A stretch of 64,000 nt of DNA, taken from contig NW_026515455.1 of the NCBI RefSeq assembly GCF_014898815.1, positions 62,001 to 126,000 of the forward strand, read 5' to 3'. The notes beneath the pieces are model-generated. The model made no database searches and was not told the origin of the DNA. It saw nothing but the letters and a program-made list of their open reading frames with translations. Position numbers and translations under genes: made by a program. The stretch comes from Panonychus citri. Its lineage: Eukaryota > Arthropoda > Arachnida > Trombidiformes > Tetranychidae. How positions within the stretch are numbered: position 1 is the stretch's first letter; each line of letters begins with the position of its first letter. Below, one piece after another: positions 13,318 to 27,200 of the stretch.

Positions 13318-14296
13318 GATGCCGAGTTGATTATTAGTTTAAAAGTCAATTAATGTAGTATTAAGGTCATATAAAGGTCTTTTTATCATTGACTAGCCTC
13401 TCTCTCTCTCTCTCTCTGTCACATACTCACTCATTCAATAAATTGATTATCAACTCATGGTTATACAATTAGAAAATTTAATTCATTGATATCTTTTTTT
13501 ACTAAAATTTTTTTCTCACATGTTTCTCAAGAATCCAAATTGTTTAGCAATTATCATGCAAATTAATGCGTTTAACAGTTGCTCATTTTGATGTAATTGG
13601 TTGACAATCAGGAAGTGATTCAATGAATGAATGATTGAACACCCATTTTTCGGAGATTGACATGAGTTTTTGTTGTTCAGTTCATTTCCATTTCTGATAA
13701 TTGAGACTCTCGATATCAATATGAAAGTTCGAGATCTGGAAGAAGACACAGACTTAAAGGTCTTTTTTTAATTGAAACTAATCCATTCAATCAATTGGCT
13801 AGAAAATTTTAGGTTCTTTTCTGTTTCTAGAGACAAGTCTACGGAAATTGATATCCAAGGGTTAGAGTACTTCGAATCCAATTGAAGTCTAGGATAAGAT
13901 TGGCCTTGAGTGGTTCATTCGTTGTTTCTAAATCCAGAAAAAATGTTCTCAGTTAATCTTTAATTCATCGATTCAATGGAACGATGAAAATGATTGTTTT
14001 CTTTTTTAAAACGACGTTAAAGTGAAAACTTTTTTTAGCTCAGAATTGAGTATAATCATCATTACATATAAAAATTACCTTATTGTTGCTGTTTCTTATT
14101 GTTATTGTATTGCAGGTAAAGTTCCTCCACCTGAGATTAGTTAGAGAGTTAATGTTAGCTTTAAATTATATCCTCAGGGGGTAGAGGGCAAATACTTTGG
14201 AGGAGGTTAAGGTAATGTTGATCTTGATGTTGTTAATGAAGATGATGATGATACTGAAAAGAAAGAGGAAGCAGGCGGGACTTTCCATCTTCCTTT

Positions 14297-14335
<39 letters not shown>

Positions 14336-14728
14336 CTCTCAGGACTGTCAAATTTTCTTTATGTCTATCTACCTGTTTTCATCTTGAAAAGATTCAGATG
14401 AAACCTTGATTTCGGTTGAACAACAGCGATTGAAAATTTTGATAAAAAGTCACACAAGTGAAGTTATTGTTTCAAATTGAATGTTGTGCTTAACCATTGA
14501 TGTTGTTTCCCAATAATTTCTAAGTGCCAATAAATTACAATATTTTTGTTAACTGTACAATTAGTTTCGATCAAAATGATTTTAAAACTCGACAGGAGCC
14601 TCGATCGAGGCAACAAGTGCTCCTCACAAAGTGAATCATCGCTTTTGTCACCTTTGCCTTCATCCCCGTCATCTTCTTCATATTATTGTCCATCATCTTC
14701 ATCTTCATGTTTATTCACCAACTTCAAA
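13318..14728. promoter_or_regulatory. Divergent intergenic region between collagen (-) and SMase D-like copy 1 (+)
   Basis: No gene is seen. The stretch must hold the promoters of the collagen gene to the left and the phospholipase gene to the right, which are transcribed away from each other. It contains two CT microsatellites (13398-13417 and 14301-14340). An ORF runs into the phospholipase gene from 14578, but the upstream part is not shared with the second gene copy and is not taken as coding. Confidence 0.45.
14301..14340. repeat. (CT)n microsatellite, about 40 bp
   Basis: Almost pure CT dinucleotide run with a single extra C near 14331. A shorter one lies at 13398-13417. Confidence 0.95.
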
Positions 14729-17700
14729 ATGCCATCAATCTTTTCACATTATTTCAACTATTTAATAATTTCATCATTAATTATTTTATTTTCATCGCTG
14801 GTTCATGGAGCCGATTCAAGTGCTCGACCTTTTTACAACATTGCTCACATGGTGAATTCAATCAAAGAGATCAACACGTATCTTTCTCGTGGTGCCAATG
14901 CAATCGAAGCTGATGTCTCCTTCTCGTTGAACGGATCAGCTCTCTACACTTTCCATGGTTATCCTTGTGATTGTTTCCGCCATTGTACCGAAAGAGAGGA
15001 TATTGAGACATATTTGGCCCATGTTCGAGAAATTACAAAACCAGGTAAGATATTTTCTCTTCTTTCATTCTTTCCTCTCCTGTTGACACTTTTATTTATC
15101 GCGGAGAAATTTTGAAAACTGTCCAATAATCGTCGTCTTTTGTTGGGTCTCAAAGTTTCCGAATTAATAACAATCAAATTCTCGTTTAAATCTCGATAGT
15201 GAAACCACCTGTTGATCAAAATTAGTTCTAATGATTTTCAAGGACGAAATCAAAATTAGTGTTAAGATTAACTTCAATTCTGGATGAATCAAATTCGAAT
15301 CAATTGAATAATTAACAAGATGATTTCAACTCCTTAATCTCTATTTCGTACTAGATAATTTCCAATTAATGTCTAGATATTGAACTTTAGCTTCGAAGCG
15401 AATCAATGTTTTTTTTCTTTAAATGGTTATTCTTGTGATAAGATAGAAAATGAATAGAAGTTAATTACAAGTTATTAGTTACTCAGACATTAAATGATTA
15501 AATTATCTGACTCGCTTGTAATTAGCTCACTCAGTAAACATCATGAGAAGAATCAAAAATGAAAAACAATTAACCAAAAACCTCAAATACACAAACTCTC
15601 ACGAATCAACTAATTATCAAAGAGTAAAATGAATTAATTGAATAAACCAAATATGAAGTAATTAAATTTCAAATCAATATTAGTTTTATGAACATTTAAC
15701 TTAATTGTCATTCGCCATTTGTAGTTACAATTAGTTGTTAAACTAACATGATCATGATGGTCGGTTAAATGTTTTCAATCAATCTTAGTTCAGTCAATTG
15801 ATTAGCCTACACTTTAATCATGTCAAGTTTAAGTTTATTTCATGAATTGACAAAAAAATTTGTTTACCTGTTTCAGGTGAGGAAGCAAAGAGGAAGAAGA
15901 AGATGATTAATTCAAAGGAAATCCTTTTGAAATCTACAAATAATCAATGAAAATTAACAAAAATGTGAGAAATAATCAATCAGTTAACTTATCACAATAA
16001 ACAATTCAATCAAATTCTGTTTTGATCTAGATTAAAGTTTATGATTAGATGATAATGAAAATTAATCATAGAATGAAAAATCATCGGATTTCTATTAATA
16101 ACCATGATTCTATTGGTTGAGATTCGATATGATCAAAGTTTCACCAATTTTCCAAATGAATGAAATCATTAATATCGATACGGTTCATCGGTGGTTAAGC
16201 TTAACTCTTGTAACAGTTAATTGTTCAGTTATGGAACCCGTGATGTTATTAGCAGGATTTACAGGAAATGATTGTTTCTTTTTTTCATTTTACGATTGAG
16301 CCTTTTTGTTTCACCAAACAAGCATCATTATGATCCTTCATCTTTCATCCAATTGTTTTTATCTGCAAGTCAATGTTAATGTCAGAATGATATAAAAAGC
16401 GGATTACAGTTATTTGCTAATTGCATTGAGTTACTTTGATTGTTCAAAGAGGATTTATCTTTGGGCGGATAAATATTTATTGGATATTGATCATGAGCCT
16501 ATTTTCTTGATTTACCTGAAATCTGTTGGAATCATGACTTTTTTGTAATCATGATGAATAATCTGATTGGTTACCGAATGAGATTTCATTCCAACGGTAA
16601 CTTCACCTACTATCTCAAGGGTAGGTGACTTATTGGCCTTGAAAAAAATTGATAATTTGTGTCTGAAAATGATAACAAGAGAGATACAATAGATACGATG
16701 ATGATTATGACATGATTAACGAAATGATCATGATAATAATAGAAAAATAAAACTTTTGTTTACGTTGTTGAAATTTTTGGACCATTTTTGAAGACAAGTA
16801 ACCACTCCCTGGGTCGTGATGATTAAGTGTGATTCAATGGAAATGAATTATTGTTATATTATGAGAATCAAATGACTATCATTAAGGGTTCAGGAGCTTT
16901 CGTCTTTTATTTTCATTCATACAAATCCATTCATTGAACAAGAATCAACTGAACATCACTTATTTCAGCAACAAAGTTGCAAACACAAAAGTAACTGATA
17001 GTGAGAAAGATGATGAAATGATCATGATGATGATGGAAGATGAAAACTTGGAATCAAGACTTTTTCTCTCTTCATTATTAACCAAATTTTCTCATCAATT
17101 TGAGTAGCCAGGGCAAGAGAATCACAATATGATGACCTTTTCTTTTTCATTTAATTATCTCTTTTTTCTGATTAACTTGAAGTTTTCATCAATTTGAATA
17201 TCACGCCGGAAGATGATTTAGAATACTATTCATGTGAGAGTGTGAGACTTTTCAATAGATACGCTTTCTAATCATGACACTGATAATATTCATGTTATTA
17301 AGAAATAACCAGTTCTGAGAAGAATAAAAAATTAAAGTTAATCATGTCTAATTATTTCACCTTTTCTCTTTGTAATGATATCCAGAGTAACATTAATCCT
17401 TTTGTTGCTTTTAACCTTATCGGCAGAAAAGTAATCATGTTGATATTTTATGTCTTTATAATGACCGTTTGATTATCTGGATTAACAGATCAAGGATTAA
17501 CTAATCTCTCGTCTTAACATCTTTCTCACTCTAAACAGAAAATGCAAATTACAAGAAAGATTTCGCTCTTCTCTTTCTCGACTTGAAGATTTCCACTTTA
17601 CCTGCGTCAGTTAAAGCGAATGCTGGAAGTGATTTGGCACAAAAAGTGATTGCAAATTTATTTGAATTTGGATCAACCACTTCAAAGATCAAATTACTTT

Positions 17701-18413
17701 TATCGATTGGCCATGTTTATGATTACGATTTTGTCTTAGGTTTTCAAAATGAACTCGAGAGCAATGGTCTAGAGCATCTGAATAAGAAAATCGGTTGGGA
17801 TGTCGGAATGAATGACCGAGTCGAAGATGTGATCGGGATGTGGCAAAGACTCGAAATAATAAACAACATTTGGCTTGGCGATGGTTGTTCTAATTGTATC
17901 TCTCCTTTTTATAACCTTGGTCGATTAACTCAGGTCATTACAAAACGTGACACAAGAAGCGGGATGATCCCCGACCCAGTTATCGATAAAGTTTATCACT
18001 GGACAATTGATCTGCATCATAATCTAAGAGCTTCTCTCAAGTAAGTTGGAAATTTTTGCTTTTATTATCGAAATATCAGCAACTTGCTAATCAATTTCTT
18101 TTATTGTTTAATCAAAATTAGATTTGGTGTCGATGGAATTATCACCAATCATCCAGAGAGATTATTCAATGTGTTAAAGGAACCGAGTTTTCGATTCAGG
18201 TACAGATTAGCGACAACGGAAGACGATCCATGGGAACGAATTCAGTCGGACCCGGAAGAGAAACCAGCGCCAAGTGCCAATGTAATGCCACCTGTTAGTC
18301 TGAGAGTAGTGACCAGTGCGGCCGATATGTTCACTTCCTTCACCAAGTATTTAAGAGATTTCGTTTTCTTAAGATTACCGGTTTACCATAATTCAACAAG
18401 ATCATTATCTTGA
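14729..18413 (+). CDS. Secreted sphingomyelinase D/phospholipase D-like protein, copy 1
   Basis: Member of the arachnid and tick/mite SMase D (phospholipase D toxin-like) family. These TIM-barrel enzymes cleave the head group of sphingomyelin and lysophospholipids, often forming cyclic phosphates. Exons 14729-15044, 17539-18040 and 18122-18413 give 1110 bp in frame, 369 residues. Visible features are a signal peptide (1 to about 27), the two catalytic histidines (His40, His76), metal ligands Glu60 and Asp62 in an IEADVSF motif and Asp120 in a DLK motif, Cys80/82/86 of the catalytic-loop disulfide, and a C-terminal ATTEDDPWERI tail motif. All key residues are present, so it looks active. The usual SDG-TNC segment reads GDGCSNC here. 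The start was chosen because copy 2 shares the sequence only from this ATG onward. Whether it is a venom, salivary or housekeeping enzyme cannot be told. Intron 1 is 2494 bp. Confidence 0.9.
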
Positions 18414-19291
18414 TGGTAATCTGCTCTTAATCCCCAAACCACAAATACAAATTACCTGTTATTTTTTTGAGAATAATTTAAAAACTTTTATGAACAATTA
18501 ACATTTAATAATAATTAATAGATAAAATGAATAATTCACCTCAAGATAAAAAATGGACAAAATGTAGCCTATGGGTAAAGAAAAACAATAGACATGAGAT
18601 ATTCTGAAAGAAAAGATTTCGTTTGTTGATTAATTTATTTTTCGATTCTTTTGTTTTTCATCATCATGTTCGTATATTTTAATTATCTTATGTATCAACA
18701 CAACGAACACAAAAATCCCGCCAATTTTACTTAATCTTTCTTTTGACAAATAAACAAACAGACAATCAAAATGCTCAATGTGAATTACTAAAGAGTTAAT
18801 TAAATAAATTAATGATCCTTTTCATAGATCAACTTGTGTGACTTTATAATTTTCCCAGTACAAGAATTTACTTAGATGTTGCTGTTGTTCAGTTGTGAGA
18901 ACACTTTTGGATATTGATCATGGAATTTAGTTTTATTCTTCATCTCATTGATCTGCATAAACGGTAGTATAAATGTATGGCCTCTCCTCAATCGATTCCT
19001 TCTCTTAGAGTAGGACAACTGGACGACTCAAAGTGGCCACATATTGTTGAACACGTTCTCGAATACCAGAGAAGTCTTTTATGTGAGAAAATCTATTTGT
19101 AATGTACTCAAGTTAATCTATTTATAATTGTCAGAGCTCTGAATGATCACGTAACCAAACAGAACAATCAACATTTAAAAGAGAATATTTTACTATTTAC
19201 CCACCGTGTTAACAGTTTGAGCCCCAATCGAGGGAATAGAACCAAAGTGGCACATCTTCATTTTTAGCTTCATTTTGCGTGAAACTTCGAA
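18414..19291. other. Spacer between the two SMase D-like genes
   Basis: No gene is seen. It holds the 3' flank of copy 1 and the promoter of copy 2. Similarity to the 5' flank of copy 1 begins only about 8 bp before the copy 2 start codon, so the two genes have unrelated upstream sequences. Confidence 0.5.
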
Positions 19292-20681
19292 ATGCCATCA
19301 ATCTTTTCATATTATTTCAACTATTTAATAATTTCATCATTAATTATTTTATTTTCATCGCTGGTTCATGGAGCCGATTCAAGTGCTCGACCTTTTTACA
19401 ACATTGCTCACATGGTGAATTCAATCAAAGAGATCAACACGTATCTTTCTCGTGGTGCCAATGCAATCGAAGCTGATGTCTCCTTCTCGTTGAACGGATC
19501 AGCTCTCTACACTTTCCATGGTTATCCTTGTGATTGTTTCCGCCATTGTACCGAAAGAGAGGATATTGAGACATATTTGGCCCATGTTCGAGAAATTACA
19601 AAACCAGGTAAGATATTTTCTCTTCTTTCATTCTTTCCTCTCCTGTTGACACTTTTTATTTATCGCGGAGAAATTTTGAAAACTGTCCAATAATCGTCGT
19701 CTTTTGTTGGGTCTCAAAGTTTCCGAATTAATAACAATCAAATTCTCGTTTAAATCTCGATAGTGAAACCACCTGTTGATCAAAATTAGTTAAAAATTAG
19801 TGGATTAATCACTTTCTCTTTCTCTAAACAGAAAATGCAAATTACAAGAAAGATTTCGCTCTTCTCTTTCTCGACTTGAAGATTTCCACTTTACCTGCGT
19901 CAGTTAAAGCGAATGCTGGAAGTGATTTGGCACAAAAAGTGATTGCAAATTTATTTGAATTTGGATCAACCACTTCAAAGATCAAATTACTTTTATCGAT
20001 TGGCCATGTTTATGATTACGATTTTGTCTTAGGTTTTCAAAATGAACTCGAGAGCAATGGTCTAGAGCATCTGAATAAGAAAATCGGTTGGGATGTCGGA
20101 ATGAATGACCGAGTCGAAGATGTGCTCGGGATGTGGCAAAGACTCGAAATCAAAAGTAAAATTTGGCTTAGCGATGGTATTACGAATTGTGTTTCTCCTT
20201 TTCTCGATTCTAGTCGATTGATCGAGTGCATCAAACTACGTGATGGAAAAAGTAGAAACTCTGAAACAGTTTTTTCTAAAGTTTATCACTGGACAGTTGA
20301 TTTACGTGAAAATCTGAGAGCATCACTTAGGTATGTGAAACCCTTGGAAAATTCTTAATATTTTCTTCATTTCTAATCATTAATTTCTTTACAATTTATT
20401 ATCACATTAGACTTTCCGTCGACGGAATAATGACAAATTATCCAGAGAGACTGTACAACATATTGAAGGAACAAAGTTTCAGATCGAGATACAGATTAGC
20501 GACAACAGAAGATGATCCATGGGAAAGAATTGAATCGAATCCTGATAATAGACTTACACAAAGTCTCGATTCACCAGTTGGTTCACAACTCGTGGCAATC
20601 GGAACTGATATGATCACTTCGCTGGCAGAATATATGAAATATTTTGTGTTGACACAACCACCTGTTGGTGATGATTCTTGA
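19292..20681 (+). CDS. Secreted sphingomyelinase D/phospholipase D-like protein, copy 2
   Basis: Tandem paralogue of the gene at 14729-18413. Exons 19292-19607, 19832-20330 and 20411-20681 total 1086 bp in frame, 361 residues. The signal peptide, both catalytic histidines, the IEADVSF metal-binding motif, the DLK aspartate, the cysteine-rich loop and the ATTEDDPWERI tail are all present. It keeps the canonical SDGITNC segment that copy 1 has changed. Exon 1 differs from copy 1 by a single residue (Tyr for His at position 7), and the first two thirds of exon 2 by one residue (Leu for Ile). The rest of exon 2 and exon 3 diverge strongly. Intron 1 is only 224 bp, against 2494 bp in copy 1. An AATAAA signal lies near 20925. 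Confidence 0.9.
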
Positions 20682-21293
20682 AAAGCTCTCAGATATTCAG
20701 AGATGAGTTTCGTTTCATCTGAATTGTAAGAGAAAATACATGATTTATTATAAGTTATAATTAAACTGAGATGTTGATAACTCCAATAGATGGCAATGTT
20801 TTCGGTGGTGAGAGATGTTTTGTTACGCAGCATCAATTGACTATTTTCAAAACACAATCATCTTCATCTTCATCCTCATCCTTGTCATCATTTTTCACTT
20901 GCTTTTTATATTTCTTACAAACAACAATAAAAGTTAACAATTGCTAGTGTCTTATTTTAATATGTTCTGAGATGAATTTTTCTAGTCCAATGGATTAAAT
21001 CAGATCGAAATCATTTCTTTCTAATCAAAGATCTTCCATTATTGTTTTCTCTTTCATTTAGCTCAATTATTGTTAGAAAATTATTTGTTTTTTCATCTTA
21101 TTCTCTTCATGATGATCCTCATCTTCTTTCCATCTCATCGATATAAATAGATTTTTAAAGTTAGTTAACTTTGTTACTTGGTAACGAATCTTCATCATCA
21201 TCTTGATTCTTCTTCCTTGAAAAATATTTGCCTGGTGGATTCAAGTGGATTAATAAAAATCTTCATCCAAAGATTAACGGGAGTAATTCAAAG
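20682..21293. other. Intergenic region before the alpha2/delta gene
   Basis: Holds the 3' end of SMase D-like copy 2 (AATAAA near 20925) and the upstream region of the calcium channel subunit gene. No coding sequence is recognised. ORFs antisense to copy 2 are shadows. Confidence 0.5.
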
Positions 21294-24200
21294 ATGAAGT
21301 TAATCTTGTATATTGTTCATCACTTGATCATCTTAATTGTGTTAATCAGTTGGAGTCCAACGGAACTGTACCAAGAACCAATCAACATCGATCAAGATCT
21401 GTAAGAAATTGAAATAACTTTTTCCTTTATCCTTGATATTGGATAAAAATCTTTTCAATAGTTAATCCATGCAAGTGTAATCGATTAATTGTCAACTTAA
21501 TTGCACATTTTATTCTCGGGATGATTGATAAAACTTTAATCAACATCATTGTAATGTAATCGGTTGATGTTTCATAGTATTAAACGATAACTCTTCAGTT
21601 GTTTCACGAACTAATGATGTTGTTGATAGACAAACAAACAGATTGATTAAAGTATCGACACAACAGTTAGTTGATCGGTGAAAGAGTAAAAGTGATTAGG
21701 ACAAAAAAAGAGAAATTTTCGAGTTGAACAATCGATTCGAGTTTTTGTGTTAAGTTGACATGAAATCAATTGTCAACAAGATAAAGATGAATCTCGATGA
21801 GATCAAATGATTGGTTAGATGATGAGAATCAATTTCATCTTGACGGAATTTATTGGCAGCAAAAATGTGATCAGTTCTCAAACGGGATAAAGAAGGAAGA
21901 AAAAGATGATGATAAATCAAAACCATGGTAAAAATAGAGATTAGAAGAGTAGCCATGGGAGGCTCAGAGTTTTGGTTCGCTATCAACATGAAAAAAGAAC
22001 AAGAAATAGATGAGAATTTGGAGGAAGAGGAAAAAAGAAAGGAAAAAGTTTAAGTGCACGGCCTGAATCAGAATCTTCATCGATTTGTTCGAGCAAAATA
22101 TCAATGGGATCCTTTTACTCTGCATTTTCTTATCATCATCTTCTTCTTTTTTCTGTCTCTCACTCTCTTCGATCTCTCTTTATCCTTTTCCTCCTTCTCT
22201 TCATCCTCCTTCCATTAAAACTTTGCCTCCTTTTTCTCAGCATCATCATCATTTTATTCATCCACATCACTTTAGTCCAACCTCGAGTGTTACTTTCATT
22301 TGTTTCCTCTTTCTGTTTCATTTTAATCATCATTATCTTCATCATCTAAAGATGAAAACAATGTTATCCTGGTGAAATATGAAATATGAAGTTTATAACA
22401 ACTGACTGAATGCCTTTGATATTTCATGTCACGAATTCAATTTATATTGTTTTTTACATTCTTCTGGCAAAGTTAATTTGATATAACCAGAAATCTAATT
22501 ACTGTTACCCCATTGGTATTTCAATCATTTAATTGTTGTGAATCGAAGCGATTTAATTTAACTGATTGGCTAGACTGGTCATCTTCATATGTCACCATTC
22601 ACAAAATCACAGTTTAAGCATCGATTAACTTAGAGAAACCTTTTCTAATCTTTAAATTGTATCATACTCATCTCCAGGGCATTTCACCAAGTTTTTGATA
22701 AGTTTTCAATAACAACTTTTCCGGCTAGGTTAGGTGATAAAATTTGAATTCTGACCACCAAATGACCTTGAAATTGAAATAAGCCAATTGAGTATCACTC
22801 AAAATCCCATAGCTCAAATCTGAGGCATGAATACTCAAAGAAAGAAAAATTATTCATGAAAATGGTTGGAAACTTGGTGAAATGCTCTGTATTTATCCAT
22901 CCCAATGGGACTGATAGATAATTATTTGTTCCAATGAAACATAATGATGATTATCACCAAGAGATTAAGATGATTTTTTATTTACTTATCACTCAGATAG
23001 ACAAAGGTTTCTCTTGTCTTTTTTGTTCGCAAATTGATTAAGATTTGTGTGATTCACTGATTAGTGTTAGCATAAAATTAACATTGATTTGTGATTATCA
23101 ACAATTACATGAGTTAATGAAAAGAAGATCGAGACTCATTGCTTTCTAATTAAGACTTAATGTTGATCTGGACAATCGAAATCATATTGGGTTAATTAAT
23201 CTTTTCCAGTTTTTTATTCTTAATCAGGTCAGATATTACTCTTTGTTTTTCTCATCATTCTTATCATCCTAATCATCATTATCCTGTGTCTCTCATTACT
23301 TATGTTATTCTAATGATAACATAAAATTATCTCATCTAATCAATGAATTAAGCCAATTACATTCATCTGATCTGAGCTAATAATAGACTAGATTAGTTTC
23401 ATTCGTATTCAAAATGTCCAATAGTAGGTAAAGGGGAAACTCCATTTAGCTCTGAATTCAGGACAAATGGGTCATCATCTAATCACGCAATCAACAAGAC
23501 GATCATGATAGAAATTATGTGAATTGGAATTGGAACATTTCGAAAAGAAGAACATTATATTGTTGCATATTAGTGACATTAGAAACAATTTATCTACAAG
23601 ATTATCATTCGATCATCATTATAAAATAGTATTATAAATTGTAATGAATTTCTGACTGAGATGATCGGTGCTGATTATTGATCATTTAAATGGTTCATTT
23701 TTTGCTTGTTTTGACCCAACATTAGGCTTTAAATTACCTTTGAACATTTCGATCTCATCTATCAGGATATTCATTAGGAGTAGAATCAAAAGTTAATCCT
23801 ATTTTAATTAAGAATATTTTCTACGTATTAAACTGTTCATTGGTGATATGATTAGTTCATTTAAGTTTATTGTTAATTAGATTTGATTGACTAAAATTAT
23901 AACCCAAATAATGACGAGGGAACAATTAAAATCCACTGGAATGAAACTGAATCAGTTGATCATTTGGTATAGTTGTTATTTCCAGTTAATGACTCGTACT
24001 TAATTAGTAGTTAACTAAGTTAATTTAGTGTGAATATTGTAGATAAACTGAAATTTATTGATTAGTTAATTTTGCTGTCAAATCAACTAGGTTTTTTCTT
24101 GATGATTTTTAATAATGTTGATTAGTTTTTAACACTATTAATAAATTGAACAATTGAAATATTGATACTGAACTTGTTTCAATTCTGAATGAATGGAGTT

Positions 24201-27200
24201 TCTATTAATAATTAATTGGATGTTTATTATTTTCTTACCTTTAATCTTTTGTTCATAAATCATAATCTTAAATCTTTGATCTTTTCATTTGATATTAATG
24301 TCACTTAATAAAGTTAATCAAATCAATAAATCAATAGAGATTAGAAAGTGGAAAACAAGATAAACAATGAAACATGTTTACTGATAAACAATCAGTTAAT
24401 CATAATCATTTAATCTGATCTTTTTGTGACATTTAACTGAAGCAAACAATTTACATTTTCAGAGATTAATATTAATAGAATGTCATTTGTAATTTAATTT
24501 AATTGTTACACGCAACTAAATGATTATCAATCAAAACATGTCCTATCAAAGACAAGTACAACAAAACAATAAAAGAGTCGGTGATTTGTTTTTCGTGTTG
24601 ACAATTTACAAAATCAAATTGATCAAAATGATTTGGATTGTCCATCTTCTAATAATTAATTTATTAATTGTTTACAATTCGCAGAATCCGTCGTTGGGCA
24701 AATGATTTAAGTAAAAATCTTAACCAATATATATCACAGGAATTGTGTTATGATCAAATCAATGAGGTAAGTGGTTTGATTATGTGTTTTGATTCAATTT
24801 GTTAAATTTAATTTCCTCTGGAATTTATCTTGATTGTTAGAAATTCGCAATGAGTGAAGCTACAGTGGTTAAGCAAGATACCGAAGTGTTAATGGCCGAG
24901 ATTAAAAGTAAATTGGAATTGATGTTCCAAAAGAAGAAAACTCTTGCCATGAACATAGTTCGAAGAGCCGAAGAGTTAGCAGAGAAACATATTTATGATT
25001 CGAATTTGAAATTCGATTTTCCGGAAGTCAAAAGACTTTACGAACCTGATTTGGTTCTAACCAATACTTCAGTTCCACCGATTAAGTTAAAAATAGAAAC
25101 ACCCAAAGAAGAAGAAGAGTGGAGAAAATCATGGGAAGATCCGAGATTCTTTTCAGTTCATGTCGAGACGGATGAACATTTCAAAGGAATCGCAGTGAAT
25201 AATAAAATGTCCGCAGTCCATCTTCCCGTTAATGTATATTATGGCCGGAATACGACCAAGAATAGCATCAAGTGGTCTTCGGGATTAGATAAAGTGTTTA
25301 CTTCCAATCATGAATATGATCCTGACTCTTATTGGCAATTTTATTGCTCCATTGATGGTTTTCTCCGCGTCTATCCTTTACATCACTGGCGATACCCTGA
25401 TTTCTTCATGAAATCAGCTCCAACGCCACCACCAAATCAGCCACAATACATTAAACCACTTGACCTTTATGACTGCAGAGTGACCCAATGGTTCATTCGA
25501 GCCGCGGCCTCACCCAAAGATATGGTTATACTTATTGACACCAGCGGATCTATGAAAGGTGGTTAACAATTTATTATGACTCTAATATCAAAACAAGGGG
25601 TTCCTTACGTACTACGGCTTAGATCATTTTGTCCGCTCTCTGAAAACATACGTAGAGCTCGTTTCAACTAACAGCTAGTGAATTTCAGAGTAATTTAGTG
25701 CAAGAGCCGTCGTGTGTAAAGAACCACTTGTAAGGTATGACATTTGACTAACTACTTGTTTAATTGTTTGACTAATTAAATCTATTTTATTCTGTTTATC
25801 TAAGGCCAAAGACAGGCGATCGCTAAAGAAGTAGTGGTGAATATATTGGAGACCTTAACAGAGAACGATCATATTGGTGTATTTAACTATTCATCTCGAA
25901 TCGAGTCGATTGTGGATTGTTTCAAAGAAAATCTTGTACCTGCATCCAGGCAGAACCTCCAGTTATTCCGTGAGGCAATTTCGTCATTACGAGTTAACAA
26001 TCAATCGGAATTACTTTTAGCTTTAACCAAAGCTTATAACATTCTGTTAAGTGCCCGTCGATCAGGAACAGGAGCTCAATGCAATCAGTTGATTATGTTG
26101 GTAACCGATGGAGTCTCTGAAGATCTGCAAAAAGAATTGGCTAAAATTGATACTGATCATCGGATCCGTATTTTCACCTATTTAGTTGGTAAAGAAATAA
26201 CGGAAATTATGCCAACGCGAAATTTGGCCTGTAATAATCGCGGGAGATTTTCTCACATAAAAGACTTCTCTGATATTCGAGAACATGTTCAGCAATATGT
26301 GGCTACTTTGAGCCGTCCAATTGTGCTACTCCAAGGGAATAAATCGATCGAGGAGAGGCCATACATTTATACTGCCGTTTATGCAGATCACACGGTAAGT
26401 GTCTGAAGACTATCAAAGAAAAAGTGGTTATTATTTCACTGGAAGGATTTTATAAGAGATGAATATGAAAAGTGAATTGAATTTTTCATCTGATGAATTA
26501 TTTATCAACATTTCTTGTTTACACATAGATTCAGCTTATATATTAATATATTTATTAATATTAACAATAATCAGAGACTCAAGAATTAAATTATTTTATT
26601 TTGAATAGTTGATAATCAAACCATCACTTTCAAGTGAAAACAAATTAACATTGTCAGTCAACTGGATCAGATAACTTAATTTCATGATTAATCTTTGCTC
26701 ATGTTTTCATCAACTATAACTGAGTTGACTGAACAACAATAACACCGTTTCAACAGCTTTTTTTCACACTGATCGTCTCATTTCCGTTTCCTCAAGATGT
26801 TCACAAGATGAATTCAAGTACAATTGCAGTTTATCTGGGCTTATCTCAGCTTCAATTTCCATGACTCTTAGATAATGATTTCAACTCTTTCCAAACTTAA
26901 TCATCATGCTACAAACAAGTGATTAAATGTATTTGAAAAAAAGATGAAATTTTATCTTCACTTTTTTCCTCCAAGATAATAAATGATATTAAGTGAATCA
27001 CATTTTAATGTTATCCTTTTAAGGGGATGAGGTGAGCATGAAGTAAATGGAGGTAAAAGGGAGGAGTAGGAGGTGAACATGATGAAGGATGATTATCATG
27101 ATGATTCTTTTTCTCTTCATCGAAAAGGAAGAGACGATTATTGATGTTTCCGGGCAACTATTATCAATGAACTTTTTTCAGTTTTATCTTCATCTCTCTT

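Noticed and set aside
14578..14728. N-terminal extension of SMase D-like copy 1
   Set aside because: The extension is a Ser/Pro low-complexity leader absent from copy 2, and it would place the signal peptide internally.
20438..20857. 139-codon ORF antisense to SMase D-like copy 2 exon 3
   Set aside because: Shadow frame of the real exon, with no independent support.
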